This document shows positions 1 through 6,340 of a stretch of DNA of 9,718 bases, piece by piece; position 1 is the first letter of the stretch, and each line of letters starts with the position of its first letter. The position numbers and the translations under genes are program-made. Source of the stretch: Spirochaetaceae bacterium (GTDB lineage Bacteria; Spirochaetota; Spirochaetia; SZUA-6; Fen-1364); contig PLNO01000027.1 of the NCBI GenBank assembly GCA_003141795.1, positions 10,514-20,231 of the forward strand. The letters run 5' to 3'. The notes beneath the pieces are model-generated. The model saw only the letters and a program-made list of their open reading frames with translations. It searched no databases and had not been told where the DNA came from.

Positions 1-584
1 GCGTGGAACCGCGAGTAGCCGTCGAGCAGCGCGGCATTCTCGATGCCATGGGGAATGTCCTCGAAGAACCCTTTCATGACCCATACCGCGAAGGGCATGT
101 TGATCAGGATATACGAAAGAAAGAGAACCGGGTAAGTGTCGAGCATCCGCAGCGTCTTGAAGATGAGGAACAGCGGCATCGTGGCAATGACGGGGGGCGC
201 GAAGAGCAGGGACAGGACGAAGAAGCTCATGTTGTCCCCGCCCACCTTGAAACGCCCCATGCTGTAGGCAAGGAGGGCTCCGAAGCCGATGACGAGCCCC
301 GTGTTGGCCAGCGCGACGACGAGGCTGTCGATGAGAGCGCGGCTGCCCCCGAACGTGGTCATGGCCCTGACGAAATTGCCGAAGTCGAAGTGGCTGGGCC
401 AGAAAACGGGCGGGTAATGGTAGAACTCCCCCTCGCCCTTGAATGCCCCGATCGCTATCCAGTACACGGGGAAGAGGAATACCGCGAGGAAAACGAGGAT
501 GAGGGCGAAACGCAGAACGGTGAACAGCCGGCGCAGCCTCTTCCTCCGCGCGAGATCCTCCTTGTTCAGTGCGACCGTGCTCAT
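1..584 (-). CDS. CUT1 ABC sugar transporter permease, MalG/UgpE-like (3' end outside window)
   Basis: This is the second inner-membrane permease of a carbohydrate importer, pairing with the permease encoded just upstream. The 194 visible residues have a charged cytoplasmic N-terminus (about 1-24), a first membrane segment (about 25-47) ending in FPVYWIAIGAFK, and further hydrophobic segments at about 85-108, 119-142 and 152-172. The ATPase-docking EAA loop is visible as E182-N-A-A-L-L-D-G189. These are standard MalG-type features (BPD_transp_1 fold). The family is usually about 270-300 residues, so roughly the last third lies beyond the left edge, with no stop before it. The ATG overlaps the TGA of the upstream permease gene (ATGA, 581-584), which implies translational coupling. 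A GGGA sequence a few bases upstream can serve as the ribosome site. The substrate is not deducible. Confidence 0.93.
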   Translation of the reverse strand, partial: MSTVALNKEDLARRKRLRRLFTVLRFALILVFLAVFLFPVYWIAIGAFKGEGEFYHYPPVFWPSHFDFGNFVRAMTTFGGSRALIDSLVVALANTGLVIGFGALLAYSMGRFKVGGDNMSFFVLSLLFAPPVIATMPLFLIFKTLRMLDTYPVLFLSYILINMPFAVWVMKGFFEDIPHGIENAALLDGYSRFH

Positions 585-1489
585 GATTCCCTGCCTTCCC
601 TGCGGTTCATCACCAGGGAGATGAAGATTTTCGCTATGACGGTGATGATGATGAGCTGTACCACTGCGATGGTGGCCGACATGCCGACGTTGAAGTTCTT
701 GAATCCGATGATGTAGGTGAGGACGCTCAGCGTCTCGGTGGCGACCCCCGGACCGCCGCCGGTGAGGATCTGCACGGGGTCGAATATCTTGAAGATGAAG
801 ATGATCCGCAGCAGGATCACGAGGGTGAACATGGGACGCAGCAGGGGCATGGTCACCCGCCACAGCGTCTCGTTCGCGGAGGAGCCGTCGACGCTGGATG
901 CTTCATAGACCTGCTTGGGAATCGCCGCGAGCCCCGCCAGGAGCACGACGGTGACGAATGGGGTCCACTGCCACGTGTCCATCATGAGGATCGAGGCCAT
1001 GGCGAGCACGGGCTTCGACAGCCATGCCTGGGGCGGGATCCCCACGAGCCCGATCAGATAGTTCAAGGGTCCGAAGCGGTTGTCAAGGATGATCTTCCAC
1101 TCGAAGCCCGCCACCACCGGGGTGATCATCACGGGGATCATGAACAGGGCAATGACGATCTTGCTGCCGGGGAACTTCTTGTTCAGGAGGAGCGCGACGA
1201 TGAGGGCGAGCACGGACTGGATCGGAATACCTACCACCATGATGATCATGCTGTTCAGGAAGGCGTTCCAGAACCTCACGTCGGAGAAGAGCTCCGCGTA
1301 GTTCTTGAACCACGCGAATCGGGGCGCAACGGGTGTCGCGAGCGTCTTCAGGAAGAAGCTGTTGAAGAACATGTACACCAGGGGCCCCACTACGAGGAGC
1401 ACGAGCACGATCATGCCGGGGAGCGCGAGGTAGCGCGCAAAGCGCTTTTCGCTCCTCTCCAGGGTGATCAATTTTTCAGTTCCCGCCAT
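581..1489 (-). CDS. CUT1 ABC sugar transporter permease, MalF/UgpA-like
   Basis: This is the first permease of the importer, an inner-membrane protein of 302 residues and full length for the UgpA/MalF-like group. It has about six hydrophobic segments: about 22-45, 78-102, 111-128, 160-190, 220-237 and 271-294. The EAA loop that contacts the ATPase is Y195-E-A-S-S-V-D-G202, followed by TMPLLRP (213-219), both typical of the family. The start is supported by GGGAG about 6-7 bases upstream. It follows the binding-protein gene after a 75-base gap that holds a hairpin, and it overlaps the next permease gene by 4 bases. Together with that protein it should form the transmembrane channel. Specificity is unknown; the closest functional classes are maltose, glycerol-phosphate or glycerol-type importers. 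Confidence 0.95.
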   Translation of the reverse strand: MAGTEKLITLERSEKRFARYLALPGMIVLVLLVVGPLVYMFFNSFFLKTLATPVAPRFAWFKNYAELFSDVRFWNAFLNSMIIMVVGIPIQSVLALIVALLLNKKFPGSKIVIALFMIPVMITPVVAGFEWKIILDNRFGPLNYLIGLVGIPPQAWLSKPVLAMASILMMDTWQWTPFVTVVLLAGLAAIPKQVYEASSVDGSSANETLWRVTMPLLRPMFTLVILLRIIFIFKIFDPVQILTGGGPGVATETLSVLTYIIGFKNFNVGMSATIAVVQLIIITVIAKIFISLVMNRREGRES

Positions 1490-1514
1490 AGTCGATCTCC
1501 CGTCCCTTCACGAA

Positions 1515-1542
1515 GGCACCCGCCGCTGTCGCGACGGGTGCC
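1515..1542 (-). promoter_or_regulatory. Intercistronic RNA hairpin between binding-protein and permease genes
   Basis: An 11-bp inverted repeat with one mismatch (GGCACCCGCCG and CGACGGGTGCC) is separated by 6 bases. It lies about 22 bases downstream of the binding-protein stop codon and is not followed by a U-run, so it is not a classical terminator. Such hairpins after binding-protein genes are known in several ABC operons, where they protect the upstream message from 3' exonucleases or partly reduce readthrough. That role here is inferred. Confidence 0.6.
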
Positions 1543-1564
1543 GATCTGTCTTCACTCGGGAAGG

Positions 1565-2986
1565 TCAGTCCTTCCAGAAGCCGTACTTCTTCCAGGTTTC
1601 GATCATTGCGTTGTAGATCTTCTTCTGATGATCACGGTCCAGCGTCTGCGAGATCTTGTCCCAGGTCGTCGCACAGTTGTTGAGCTGGGTCGTGATGTCA
1701 CCCGAGCCCGAGAGGGCGCTCGTGACCGCGATGTCCAGTGCGTCGAGGTACTCGGCGGAGCCGGGGATGTTCACGTCAGGGAAGACGTGGTTCAGGTTGT
1801 CCCCGACGACGGCCAGATACCCCTTGGCCTCGGCCAGGGAACCGAACTTCTCGAACGCCTGCGGGCTGTTCATATGGGAGATGCGATACGGATCCTCGCC
1901 CGTTTCATTCGAAGTGACGCTCCGCAAGCTGAGATCGAGGCTCAGCATGGAAGCGACCCAGAAGGCCTCCTTGGGATGCTTCGTGGTGGTCGGGATTCCG
2001 ATGACGCGGCCCACGGGGGCTGCCGCGCGGAAGTAGATCGACCCGTCCGGCTGCCTGACACCCGGCATCTGGGAAATACCCGCGTTGTGCACGATCTTGG
2101 AGAGCTTCGGATCGTTCGCCTTCTTCCAGACATCGGACCACTGCACCATCATGGCGACGCGGCCCTGGAGGTAGGCGTTCTTCAGCTCCTCATACCCCAT
2201 GTTCATGACATCGGGCGGGCAGAACGCCATGAGCTTCTTCTGGAAAGCGAGCGCGTCGACGCCTGCCTTGGAGTTGATCTGCGGCTTGAGGTTGCGGTCG
2301 AAGTACGAACCGCCCATCGACGCGAAGATGTTGGCCCACCACGCATAGGCAAAGCCACGGGCGCCGAGGAACGCGAAGCCGTAGTAGTTCTGGTCCAGCG
2401 TCTTTCCGGCGAGCTTCTGCCCCTTGGTCCGCGTGAAGAACTCGGCGACATTGTACAGGTCGTCCCATGTCTTCGGCACGGACAGCTCCTTGCCGTATTT
2501 CGCCTTGAACGCCGCCTTCTCACCGGCGTTGGTGAAAATGTCCTGGACGTAGTACAGGTTCAGGATATCTCCATCGTAGGGGAGAGCATACGTCTTGCCG
2601 GAGTATGTGCAGTACAGATCCCTGTAGGCCGGTACGACGTCTTCCATCTTCGGGTCATGCACGGAGAAAAGACCGTCCAGCGGCTGCAGGTACTGGAACT
2701 CAGCGAACTCTCCGACGTAGTCGGGGTAGAATATCACCACGTCGTATGCCCCGGTGCCTCCGACAAACTCCGTCTTCAGCTTCTCGTACACCGAGGTGAA
2801 CGGCACTCCGACCACCTGGATGTCGATGTTCTTCGCGGCAGCCTGCGCCTTCAGCCATTCGACCGGCTGCAGGTTCTGCCCCTGGTCACCGTAGACGGTA
2901 ATGGTGACCTTCTGCGCGAACGAGGCCTGGGCGACCACGAGGAGCACGGCCAGAACCCCCAACAGGAACTTTCCACGGCCAAACAT
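1565..2986 (-). CDS. Periplasmic sugar-binding protein of ABC transporter (UgpB/MalE-like, COG1653 type)
   Basis: This is the extracytoplasmic solute-binding protein of the importer, 473 residues. The N-terminus MFGRGK, a hydrophobic core (about 7-21) and a small-residue site S-F-A24/Q25 form a Sec signal peptide. There is no lipobox cysteine, so the mature protein should be soluble in a periplasm. Family-like features are YDVVIFYPDY (81-90) and Q-Y-L-Q-P-L-D (98-104) early on, a K-T-W-D-D-L segment, L-Q-G-R-V-A-M-M-V-Q-W in the middle, and a GIPTTTKHPKEAFW stretch. An in-frame ATG six codons upstream (3004) is less likely, because AGGAGGTGA sits 5 bases before the chosen ATG and would lie inside the longer frame. 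At 473 residues it is longer than most family members (about 400-430). The ligand is not recognisable. Confidence 0.95.
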   Translation of the reverse strand: MFGRGKFLLGVLAVLLVVAQASFAQKVTITVYGDQGQNLQPVEWLKAQAAAKNIDIQVVGVPFTSVYEKLKTEFVGGTGAYDVVIFYPDYVGEFAEFQYLQPLDGLFSVHDPKMEDVVPAYRDLYCTYSGKTYALPYDGDILNLYYVQDIFTNAGEKAAFKAKYGKELSVPKTWDDLYNVAEFFTRTKGQKLAGKTLDQNYYGFAFLGARGFAYAWWANIFASMGGSYFDRNLKPQINSKAGVDALAFQKKLMAFCPPDVMNMGYEELKNAYLQGRVAMMVQWSDVWKKANDPKLSKIVHNAGISQMPGVRQPDGSIYFRAAAPVGRVIGIPTTTKHPKEAFWVASMLSLDLSLRSVTSNETGEDPYRISHMNSPQAFEKFGSLAEAKGYLAVVGDNLNHVFPDVNIPGSAEYLDALDIAVTSALSGSGDITTQLNNCATTWDKISQTLDRDHQKKIYNAMIETWKKYGFWKD

Positions 2987-2991
2987 ACTCT

Positions 2992-3000
2992 TCACCTCCT
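2992..3000 (-). promoter_or_regulatory. Near-perfect Shine-Dalgarno of the binding-protein gene
   Basis: AGGAGGTGA on the minus strand, 5 bases before the ATG at 2986, is almost fully complementary to the 16S rRNA 3' end. It fixes the start codon and predicts strong translation of the binding protein relative to the other genes of the operon, whose sites are weaker. Confidence 0.85.
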
Positions 3001-3008
3001 GCACTCTT

Positions 3009-3036
3009 GGGTTGTCTCAACCCGACCCCAGTCGGG
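3009..3036 (-). promoter_or_regulatory. Two overlapping, mutually exclusive hairpins upstream of the binding-protein gene
   Basis: In the 50-base gap between the ATPase stop and the binding-protein start, the RNA can form CCCGAC-TGGG-GTCGGG (3036-3021) or GGGTTG-AGA-CAACCC (3023-3009). Both have perfect 6-bp stems, and they share the three G residues at 3021-3023, so they compete. The second lies 8 bases before the Shine-Dalgarno site. The structure begins directly after the stop codon of the upstream gene. It may act as an RNase processing point, a 5' stabiliser or a switch affected by ribosomes finishing the upstream gene; the role is inferred. Confidence 0.6.
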
Positions 3037-4128
3037 CTAACGGCCAGTGAGGATGCGACGGGTGCTCTTCATGTCGTAGAAGAGCACCTTGTCGGGCTCG
3101 AAGGAGAAGGACACGGGCTCGTCCAGGCTCAGGCGGAGCCCTGCGTCGCCGATCTTGAATATGAGATCCCCCGAATCCAGCATGATGGATGCGAGGGTGA
3201 AGTCTCCCAGGACCTCGAAGGTATGCACCTTGCCGCGGATGCAGCCCGCCGCTGCGCCCAGAACGACGTTCTTCGGCCGCACGCCGATGATGAACGACTC
3301 GGCATCCGGCAGCGAGGCAAGCTTCATGTCCCGCGCCGCCACCTTCTGGCCTCCGATGGCGAGGACGTCCCCGGTGCCGTTCTTCGTGCGATTCACGGCA
3401 AGGGTGTTCATGGCGGGCTCCCCGACGAACCCGGCGACGAAGAGGTTCTCCGGCGTGTCGTAGATCTGCTCGGGAGTCCCGATCTGCTGCAGCTCGCCAT
3501 CGTTCAGGACGATGATCCTGTCCGACATGGCCAGGGCTTCCAGCTGATCGTGCGTCACGAAGAGGGCCGTGAGCTTCATGAGCTTCTGCACCCGACGGAT
3601 CTCTCCGCGAAGCATCGCCCTCTCGTTCGCGTCGAGGTGGGAGAGCACCTCGTCCAGCAGGTAGACGGCAGCGGGCCTGACAAGGGCGCGCGCGAGCCCC
3701 GTCCTCTGCTGGGCGCCCCCGCTCAGGGAGGAGGGCCGCTGGTTGCGATACTGGCTGATGCCGAGCGATTCGCAGAGGGAGGAGACCTGACGCTCGATCT
3801 CCTTCTCCTCCACCTTGCGGATGCGCAGCGGGTAGGCGATGTTCTCGAACACGGTGAGGTGGGGGTACAAAGCGTAGGATTCGAAGGCCATGGCGATATT
3901 GCGATCTCCCGGCTCCAGCTCGTTGACGCGGATCCCGTCGATACGGATCTCCCCGCGGGAGATCTCCTCCAGGCCCGCGATCATCCGCAGCGTCGAGGTC
4001 TTCCCACATCCCGACGGACCGAGCAGGGAGATGAACTCTCCATCGTTGACCCGTGCTGCGATGTTTTTCACCGCCTCGAAGTGGTTGTCATAGATCTTCC
4101 AGACGTCCTTCAGCTCGACCGTGCCCAT
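3037..4128 (-). CDS. ABC transporter ATPase, CUT1/MalK-UgpC family (second of the pair)
   Basis: This is a cytoplasmic ATP-hydrolysing subunit, 363 residues. Walker A is G37-P-S-G-C-G-K-T-S45, Walker B is V155-Y-L-L-D-E160 with its catalytic Glu, the D-loop is S-H-L-D (163-166), and the switch His is H193 in VTHDQ. A C-terminal MalK-type regulatory (TOBE/OB) region spans about 243-363. Three positions depart from the usual MalK pattern. The Q-loop is A-F-E83-S-Y-A-L-Y-P-H with Glu for Gln. The signature is L135-S-G-G-A-Q-Q-R142 with Ala after SGG. V161 follows the Walker B Glu where Pro is common. The start follows the preceding ATPase stop by a single base (TAG-C-ATG), with a G-rich ribosome site inside that gene, so the two are probably translationally coupled. 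An upstream in-frame start inside the neighbouring gene is not favoured. Confidence 0.94.
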   Translation of the reverse strand: MGTVELKDVWKIYDNHFEAVKNIAARVNDGEFISLLGPSGCGKTSTLRMIAGLEEISRGEIRIDGIRVNELEPGDRNIAMAFESYALYPHLTVFENIAYPLRIRKVEEKEIERQVSSLCESLGISQYRNQRPSSLSGGAQQRTGLARALVRPAAVYLLDEVLSHLDANERAMLRGEIRRVQKLMKLTALFVTHDQLEALAMSDRIIVLNDGELQQIGTPEQIYDTPENLFVAGFVGEPAMNTLAVNRTKNGTGDVLAIGGQKVAARDMKLASLPDAESFIIGVRPKNVVLGAAAGCIRGKVHTFEVLGDFTLASIMLDSGDLIFKIGDAGLRLSLDEPVSFSFEPDKVLFYDMKSTRRILTGR

Positions 4129-4129
4129 G

Positions 4130-5221
4130 CTATGCCCCCGCTCCGATGCTTTCTCCGCTGTCCCCGTCGAACAGGTACAGCGCCCGGGGATCCACCCGTA
4201 TGTGAACGCGCTGGTTGATCTCGAAGCGCGTCTCACGCGGGGTCACGACCTTCACGAGATTGTCCCCGACCATGAGGGAGAAGATCTTGGTGTCCTCCAT
4301 CAGCTCCGACACGTAGACGAAGCCCTCGATGCAGTTCTCCCCCGGGCTCGCCTGGAGGCTCGCCGTGAAGTGCCTGAATCCCAGCTTCACTTTCCCCGGC
4401 ACCCGGGCGTCGGGCATGGTCCGCATCGTGAGGCGCCGCTCCCCTTTCGTAAGCACGAGCCCCCCCTTACCCTGCGTGGCCGCGTCGAAATCGATGAGGT
4501 TCATCGGCGGCTCGCCCAGAAGGGTCGCCACGAACACGTTGCGCGGCCGGGAGAAGACCTCGTCGGGCTTTCCGATCTGCACGACATGGCCCTTGTCGAG
4601 GATGACCACCGTGTCGGCGAGCGCGAGGGCCTCACGATAATCGTGGGTGACGTAGATCATGGTCTTCCCGAGATCCTTGTGGATCCGCTTGAACTCCCCC
4701 CTCATGCGGTGACGGAGCTTGGCGTCCAGATGCGCAATGGGCTCGTCGAGGAGGTAGATGTCCGCGTCCCTGATGAGGCAGCGGGCGAGAGCCGTGCGTT
4801 GCTTCTGCCCGCCGCTGATCTGCGAGGGCAGCTTCTCCAGGTGCTCGTCGATACCGAGGAGCTTCGCGATCTTCTTGATCCGCGTGTCGACTTCCTGCGG
4901 TGCGACCTTTCGTACCCTGAGGGGGCTGGCGATGTTTTCATAGACCGAAAAAGTCGGATACAGGGCGTAGTCCTCGAACACCATCGAGGTGTTGCGCGCC
5001 TGCGGAGCGACTGTCCGCATGCTGACGCCGCGGCGCAGCACGTCACCGGAGGTCTCCTGAAGGATCCCGGCGATGATTTTCAAGGTGGTTGATTTTCCCG
5101 CACCCGAAGGTCCGAGTAGGACGGTGAAGCTTCCCTCAGCGCAGGAAAAACTCACGTCATCGATTCCTTTGACCCGGGGGTACTGCTTGCTGAGGTTCCT
5201 GATCTCGAGGTAGTCCGGCAT
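4130..5221 (-). CDS. ABC transporter ATPase, CUT1/MalK-UgpC family (first of the pair)
   Basis: This is the first gene of the importer operon and encodes a second, distinct MalK-like ATPase, also 363 residues. Walker A is G37-P-S-G-A-G-K-S-T45, the signature is I135-S-G-G-Q-K-Q-R142, Walker B is I155-Y-L-L-D-E160, and the H-loop is H193 in VTHDY. As in its neighbour, the Q-loop residue is Glu (V-F-E83-D-Y-A-L-Y-P). The C-terminal third (about 244-363) is a MalK-type regulatory domain that differs much more between the two proteins. Motif positions coincide exactly in both proteins, which points to a tandem duplication. Two ATPases in one CUT1 operon recall the glycerol importer GlpSTPQV and predict a heterodimer. 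AAGGGG lies about 8 bases before the ATG. The promoter at 5273-5301 gives a leader of about 45 bases. Confidence 0.94.
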   Translation of the reverse strand: MPDYLEIRNLSKQYPRVKGIDDVSFSCAEGSFTVLLGPSGAGKSTTLKIIAGILQETSGDVLRRGVSMRTVAPQARNTSMVFEDYALYPTFSVYENIASPLRVRKVAPQEVDTRIKKIAKLLGIDEHLEKLPSQISGGQKQRTALARCLIRDADIYLLDEPIAHLDAKLRHRMRGEFKRIHKDLGKTMIYVTHDYREALALADTVVILDKGHVVQIGKPDEVFSRPRNVFVATLLGEPPMNLIDFDAATQGKGGLVLTKGERRLTMRTMPDARVPGKVKLGFRHFTASLQASPGENCIEGFVYVSELMEDTKIFSLMVGDNLVKVVTPRETRFEINQRVHIRVDPRALYLFDGDSGESIGAGA

Positions 5222-5272
5222 TTCGATTGCCCCTTTAGGATCAGATGAACATTGTGCTGGAATAGCAGTCGC

Positions 5273-5301
5273 ATTATGAGGGGACAAATGTTACAAGTCA
5301 A
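5273..5301 (-). promoter_or_regulatory. Sigma70-type promoter of the ABC importer operon
   Basis: On the minus strand, TTGACT (5301-5296) is separated by the optimal 17 bases from CATAAT (5278-5273); each hexamer matches consensus at 5 of 6 bases. Transcription would begin near 5266, about 45 bases before the ATG at 5221. A palindrome overlapping the -35 hexamer suggests repressor control. Confidence 0.75.
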
Positions 5302-5317
5302 GCAAAATATTGCCTGA
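5298..5317. promoter_or_regulatory. Candidate operator: 20-bp imperfect palindrome over the importer -35
   Basis: The arms TCAAGCAA and TTGCCTGA match at 7 of 8 positions around an AATA centre. The site overlaps the -35 hexamer of the leftward importer promoter by four bases, where a bound protein would block RNA polymerase. The DeoR-type regulator encoded next door is the obvious candidate, but binding is inferred. Confidence 0.5.
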
Positions 5318-5319
5318 AA

Positions 5320-5354
5320 GTTAAAAAATGGTTGGAAGTATGTAATTTTTTAAC
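5320..5354. repeat. Perfect 10-bp inverted repeat in the divergent regulatory region
   Basis: GTTAAAAAAT (5320-5329) and ATTTTTTAAC (5345-5354) are exact reverse complements separated by 15 bases, centred at 5337 between the two divergent promoters. The right arm overlaps the proposed -35 of the regulator gene. The spacing of arm centres is about 25 bases, so each arm could be a half-site or one of two separate sites. A-tract bending is another possible role. The rest of 5222-5459 is AT-rich non-coding sequence. Confidence 0.55.
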
Positions 5355-5380
5355 AAACCGGGTCACGGATGAAGTATACT
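5350..5380 (+). promoter_or_regulatory. Probable promoter of the DeoR-family regulator gene
   Basis: TTAACA (5350-5355, 5 of 6 to consensus) and TATACT (5375-5380, 5 of 6) are spaced by 19 bases, longer than optimal, which would suit a weak, regulated promoter. Transcription would start near 5387, leaving a leader of about 70 bases. The -35 overlaps the right arm of the 10-bp inverted repeat, which suggests autoregulation. Confidence 0.45.
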
Positions 5381-5459
5381 GGTGTAGAAATGAGCGGCGG
5401 AATCGAGTACTTTCCGTCCAGGGCCGAGCGCGGTGGGAAAGGAAAAGCAGGCGAAAACA

Positions 5460-6236
5460 ATGAACAAGGCTGAGCGTCTGACCGTGATCATGCGGACCCT
5501 TCAGATCAGCAAGGCGTCGAGCGTTCAGGAACTGTCGCAGCAGTTGAACGTGTCGCACATGACGGTGCGCCGCGAACGATGGCCGTCCGTCGAAAGTGAC
5601 CAGGTGAAGATTCTCCACGGCAGCGTCATCCTCCATCCACGGAGCACCACGCGCTCCGAGCAGAGCTACTACTCGCTCATCGCTGCAGGCGCGAAATGCC
5701 CCGATCAGAAAAGACGGATCGGCCAGCTCGCCGCGTCTCTCATCGAGCCTGACGACACGCTTATCATCGATTCCGGTTCCACGACGGAATACCTGGCAAA
5801 ATACCTTCCGGAAACCTTCAACTACACCGTCCTCTGCTACTCCCTGAACATCGTGTCGGAGACCGTGCGCAGGAAGAACTGCAAGTCCCTGTTCTCCGGC
5901 GGCGTCTTCCATGAGAACACCCTCATGTTCGAGAGCCCTGAAGGACGGGACATGATCCGCAGGTTCAGGGCGACGAAAGCATTCATTTCGGCATCCGGCG
6001 CGAATCACCAGTTCGGCGTCACCTGCATGAACTCCTACGAACGGGAAACGAAAAAAGTGATGATCCAGTCCTCGATGAAGAAGATCCTTCTCGTGGATTC
6101 CTCCAAGTTCGGGGTCATCAGGTCGGACTACTTTGCGGAGCTCTCGGACTTCGACGAGATCATCACCGACTCCGACCTCTCCGACGAGTATGCGGAGATC
6201 ATCAAGGGCATGGGCAAGATCCTCCGCATCGCGTAG
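5460..6236 (+). CDS. DeoR-family transcriptional regulator of the sugar locus
   Basis: This is a cytoplasmic DNA-binding regulator of 258 residues, the family's normal length. A winged helix-turn-helix occupies about 1-55, with S-V-Q-E-L-S-Q-Q-L-N-V-S-H-M-T-V-R-R (21-38) as the recognition unit. The C-terminal DeoRC sugar-phosphate sensor domain spans about 80-240, with I103-D-S-G-S-T-T109, L144-F-S-G-G148, A174-F-I-S-A-S-G180 and L211-V-D-S-S-K-F-G218. The segment after the recognition helix reads E-R-W-P-S-V (39-44), where the family has D-L-x-x-L, and the usual H-G-G is H-G-S. A GTG nine codons upstream (5433) is an alternative start, but the N-terminus MNKAERL aligns with the family. It lies between the importer operon and the kinase operon and probably controls them through a phosphorylated sugar. 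Confidence 0.92.
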   Translation: MNKAERLTVIMRTLQISKASSVQELSQQLNVSHMTVRRERWPSVESDQVKILHGSVILHPRSTTRSEQSYYSLIAAGAKCPDQKRRIGQLAASLIEPDDTLIIDSGSTTEYLAKYLPETFNYTVLCYSLNIVSETVRRKNCKSLFSGGVFHENTLMFESPEGRDMIRRFRATKAFISASGANHQFGVTCMNSYERETKKVMIQSSMKKILLVDSSKFGVIRSDYFAELSDFDEIITDSDLSDEYAEIIKGMGKILRIA

Positions 6237-6253
6237 CTGCCGGGAAATCCCGT

Positions 6254-6281
6254 TTGACAATTCTCCCATCAATGTTATAAT
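6254..6281 (+). promoter_or_regulatory. Full-consensus sigma70 promoter with extended -10
   Basis: TTGACA (6254-6259) and TATAAT (6276-6281) both match consensus exactly. The spacer is 16 bases and a TGT directly precedes the -10, giving an extended -10. It lies 18 bases after the regulator stop codon and would start transcription near 6288, about 53 bases before the ATG at 6341. It makes the DUF4432-kinase pair a separate transcription unit. Confidence 0.85.
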
Positions 6282-6340
6282 TTTCACATTCCTAACGACC
6301 CGATGAATCGCGCCATATCTGCTCGCGCAGGGAGGAAACG

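Noticed and set aside
1538..3040. A 500-codon frame antisense to the binding-protein gene, and similar long antisense frames at 3007-4218, 4121-5092, 5298-6350, 6347-7495 and 7356-8270.
   Set aside because: These are shadows of the real genes in GC-rich sequence; their translations are rich in Arg, His, Asp and Val with no family motifs, while the opposite strand has clear ABC, DeoR, DUF4432 and kinase motifs.
4129..4236. N-terminal extension of the second ATPase to an upstream in-frame ATG at 4236.
   Set aside because: It would overlap the first ATPase gene by about 100 bases, and the added residues do not resemble ABC ATPases; the ATG at 4128 matches the normal family N-terminus.
5390..5473. 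A 27-codon frame in the leader of the regulator gene, overlapping its start in another frame.
   Set aside because: No ribosome site, no recognisable protein and short enough to be chance; its ATG lies only a few bases from the predicted transcription start.
6241..6252. Short palindrome CGGGAAATCCCG followed by TTT just after the regulator stop codon, as a terminator.
   Set aside because: The stem is at most 5 bp with a 2-base centre, and only three T residues follow. Too weak to call.
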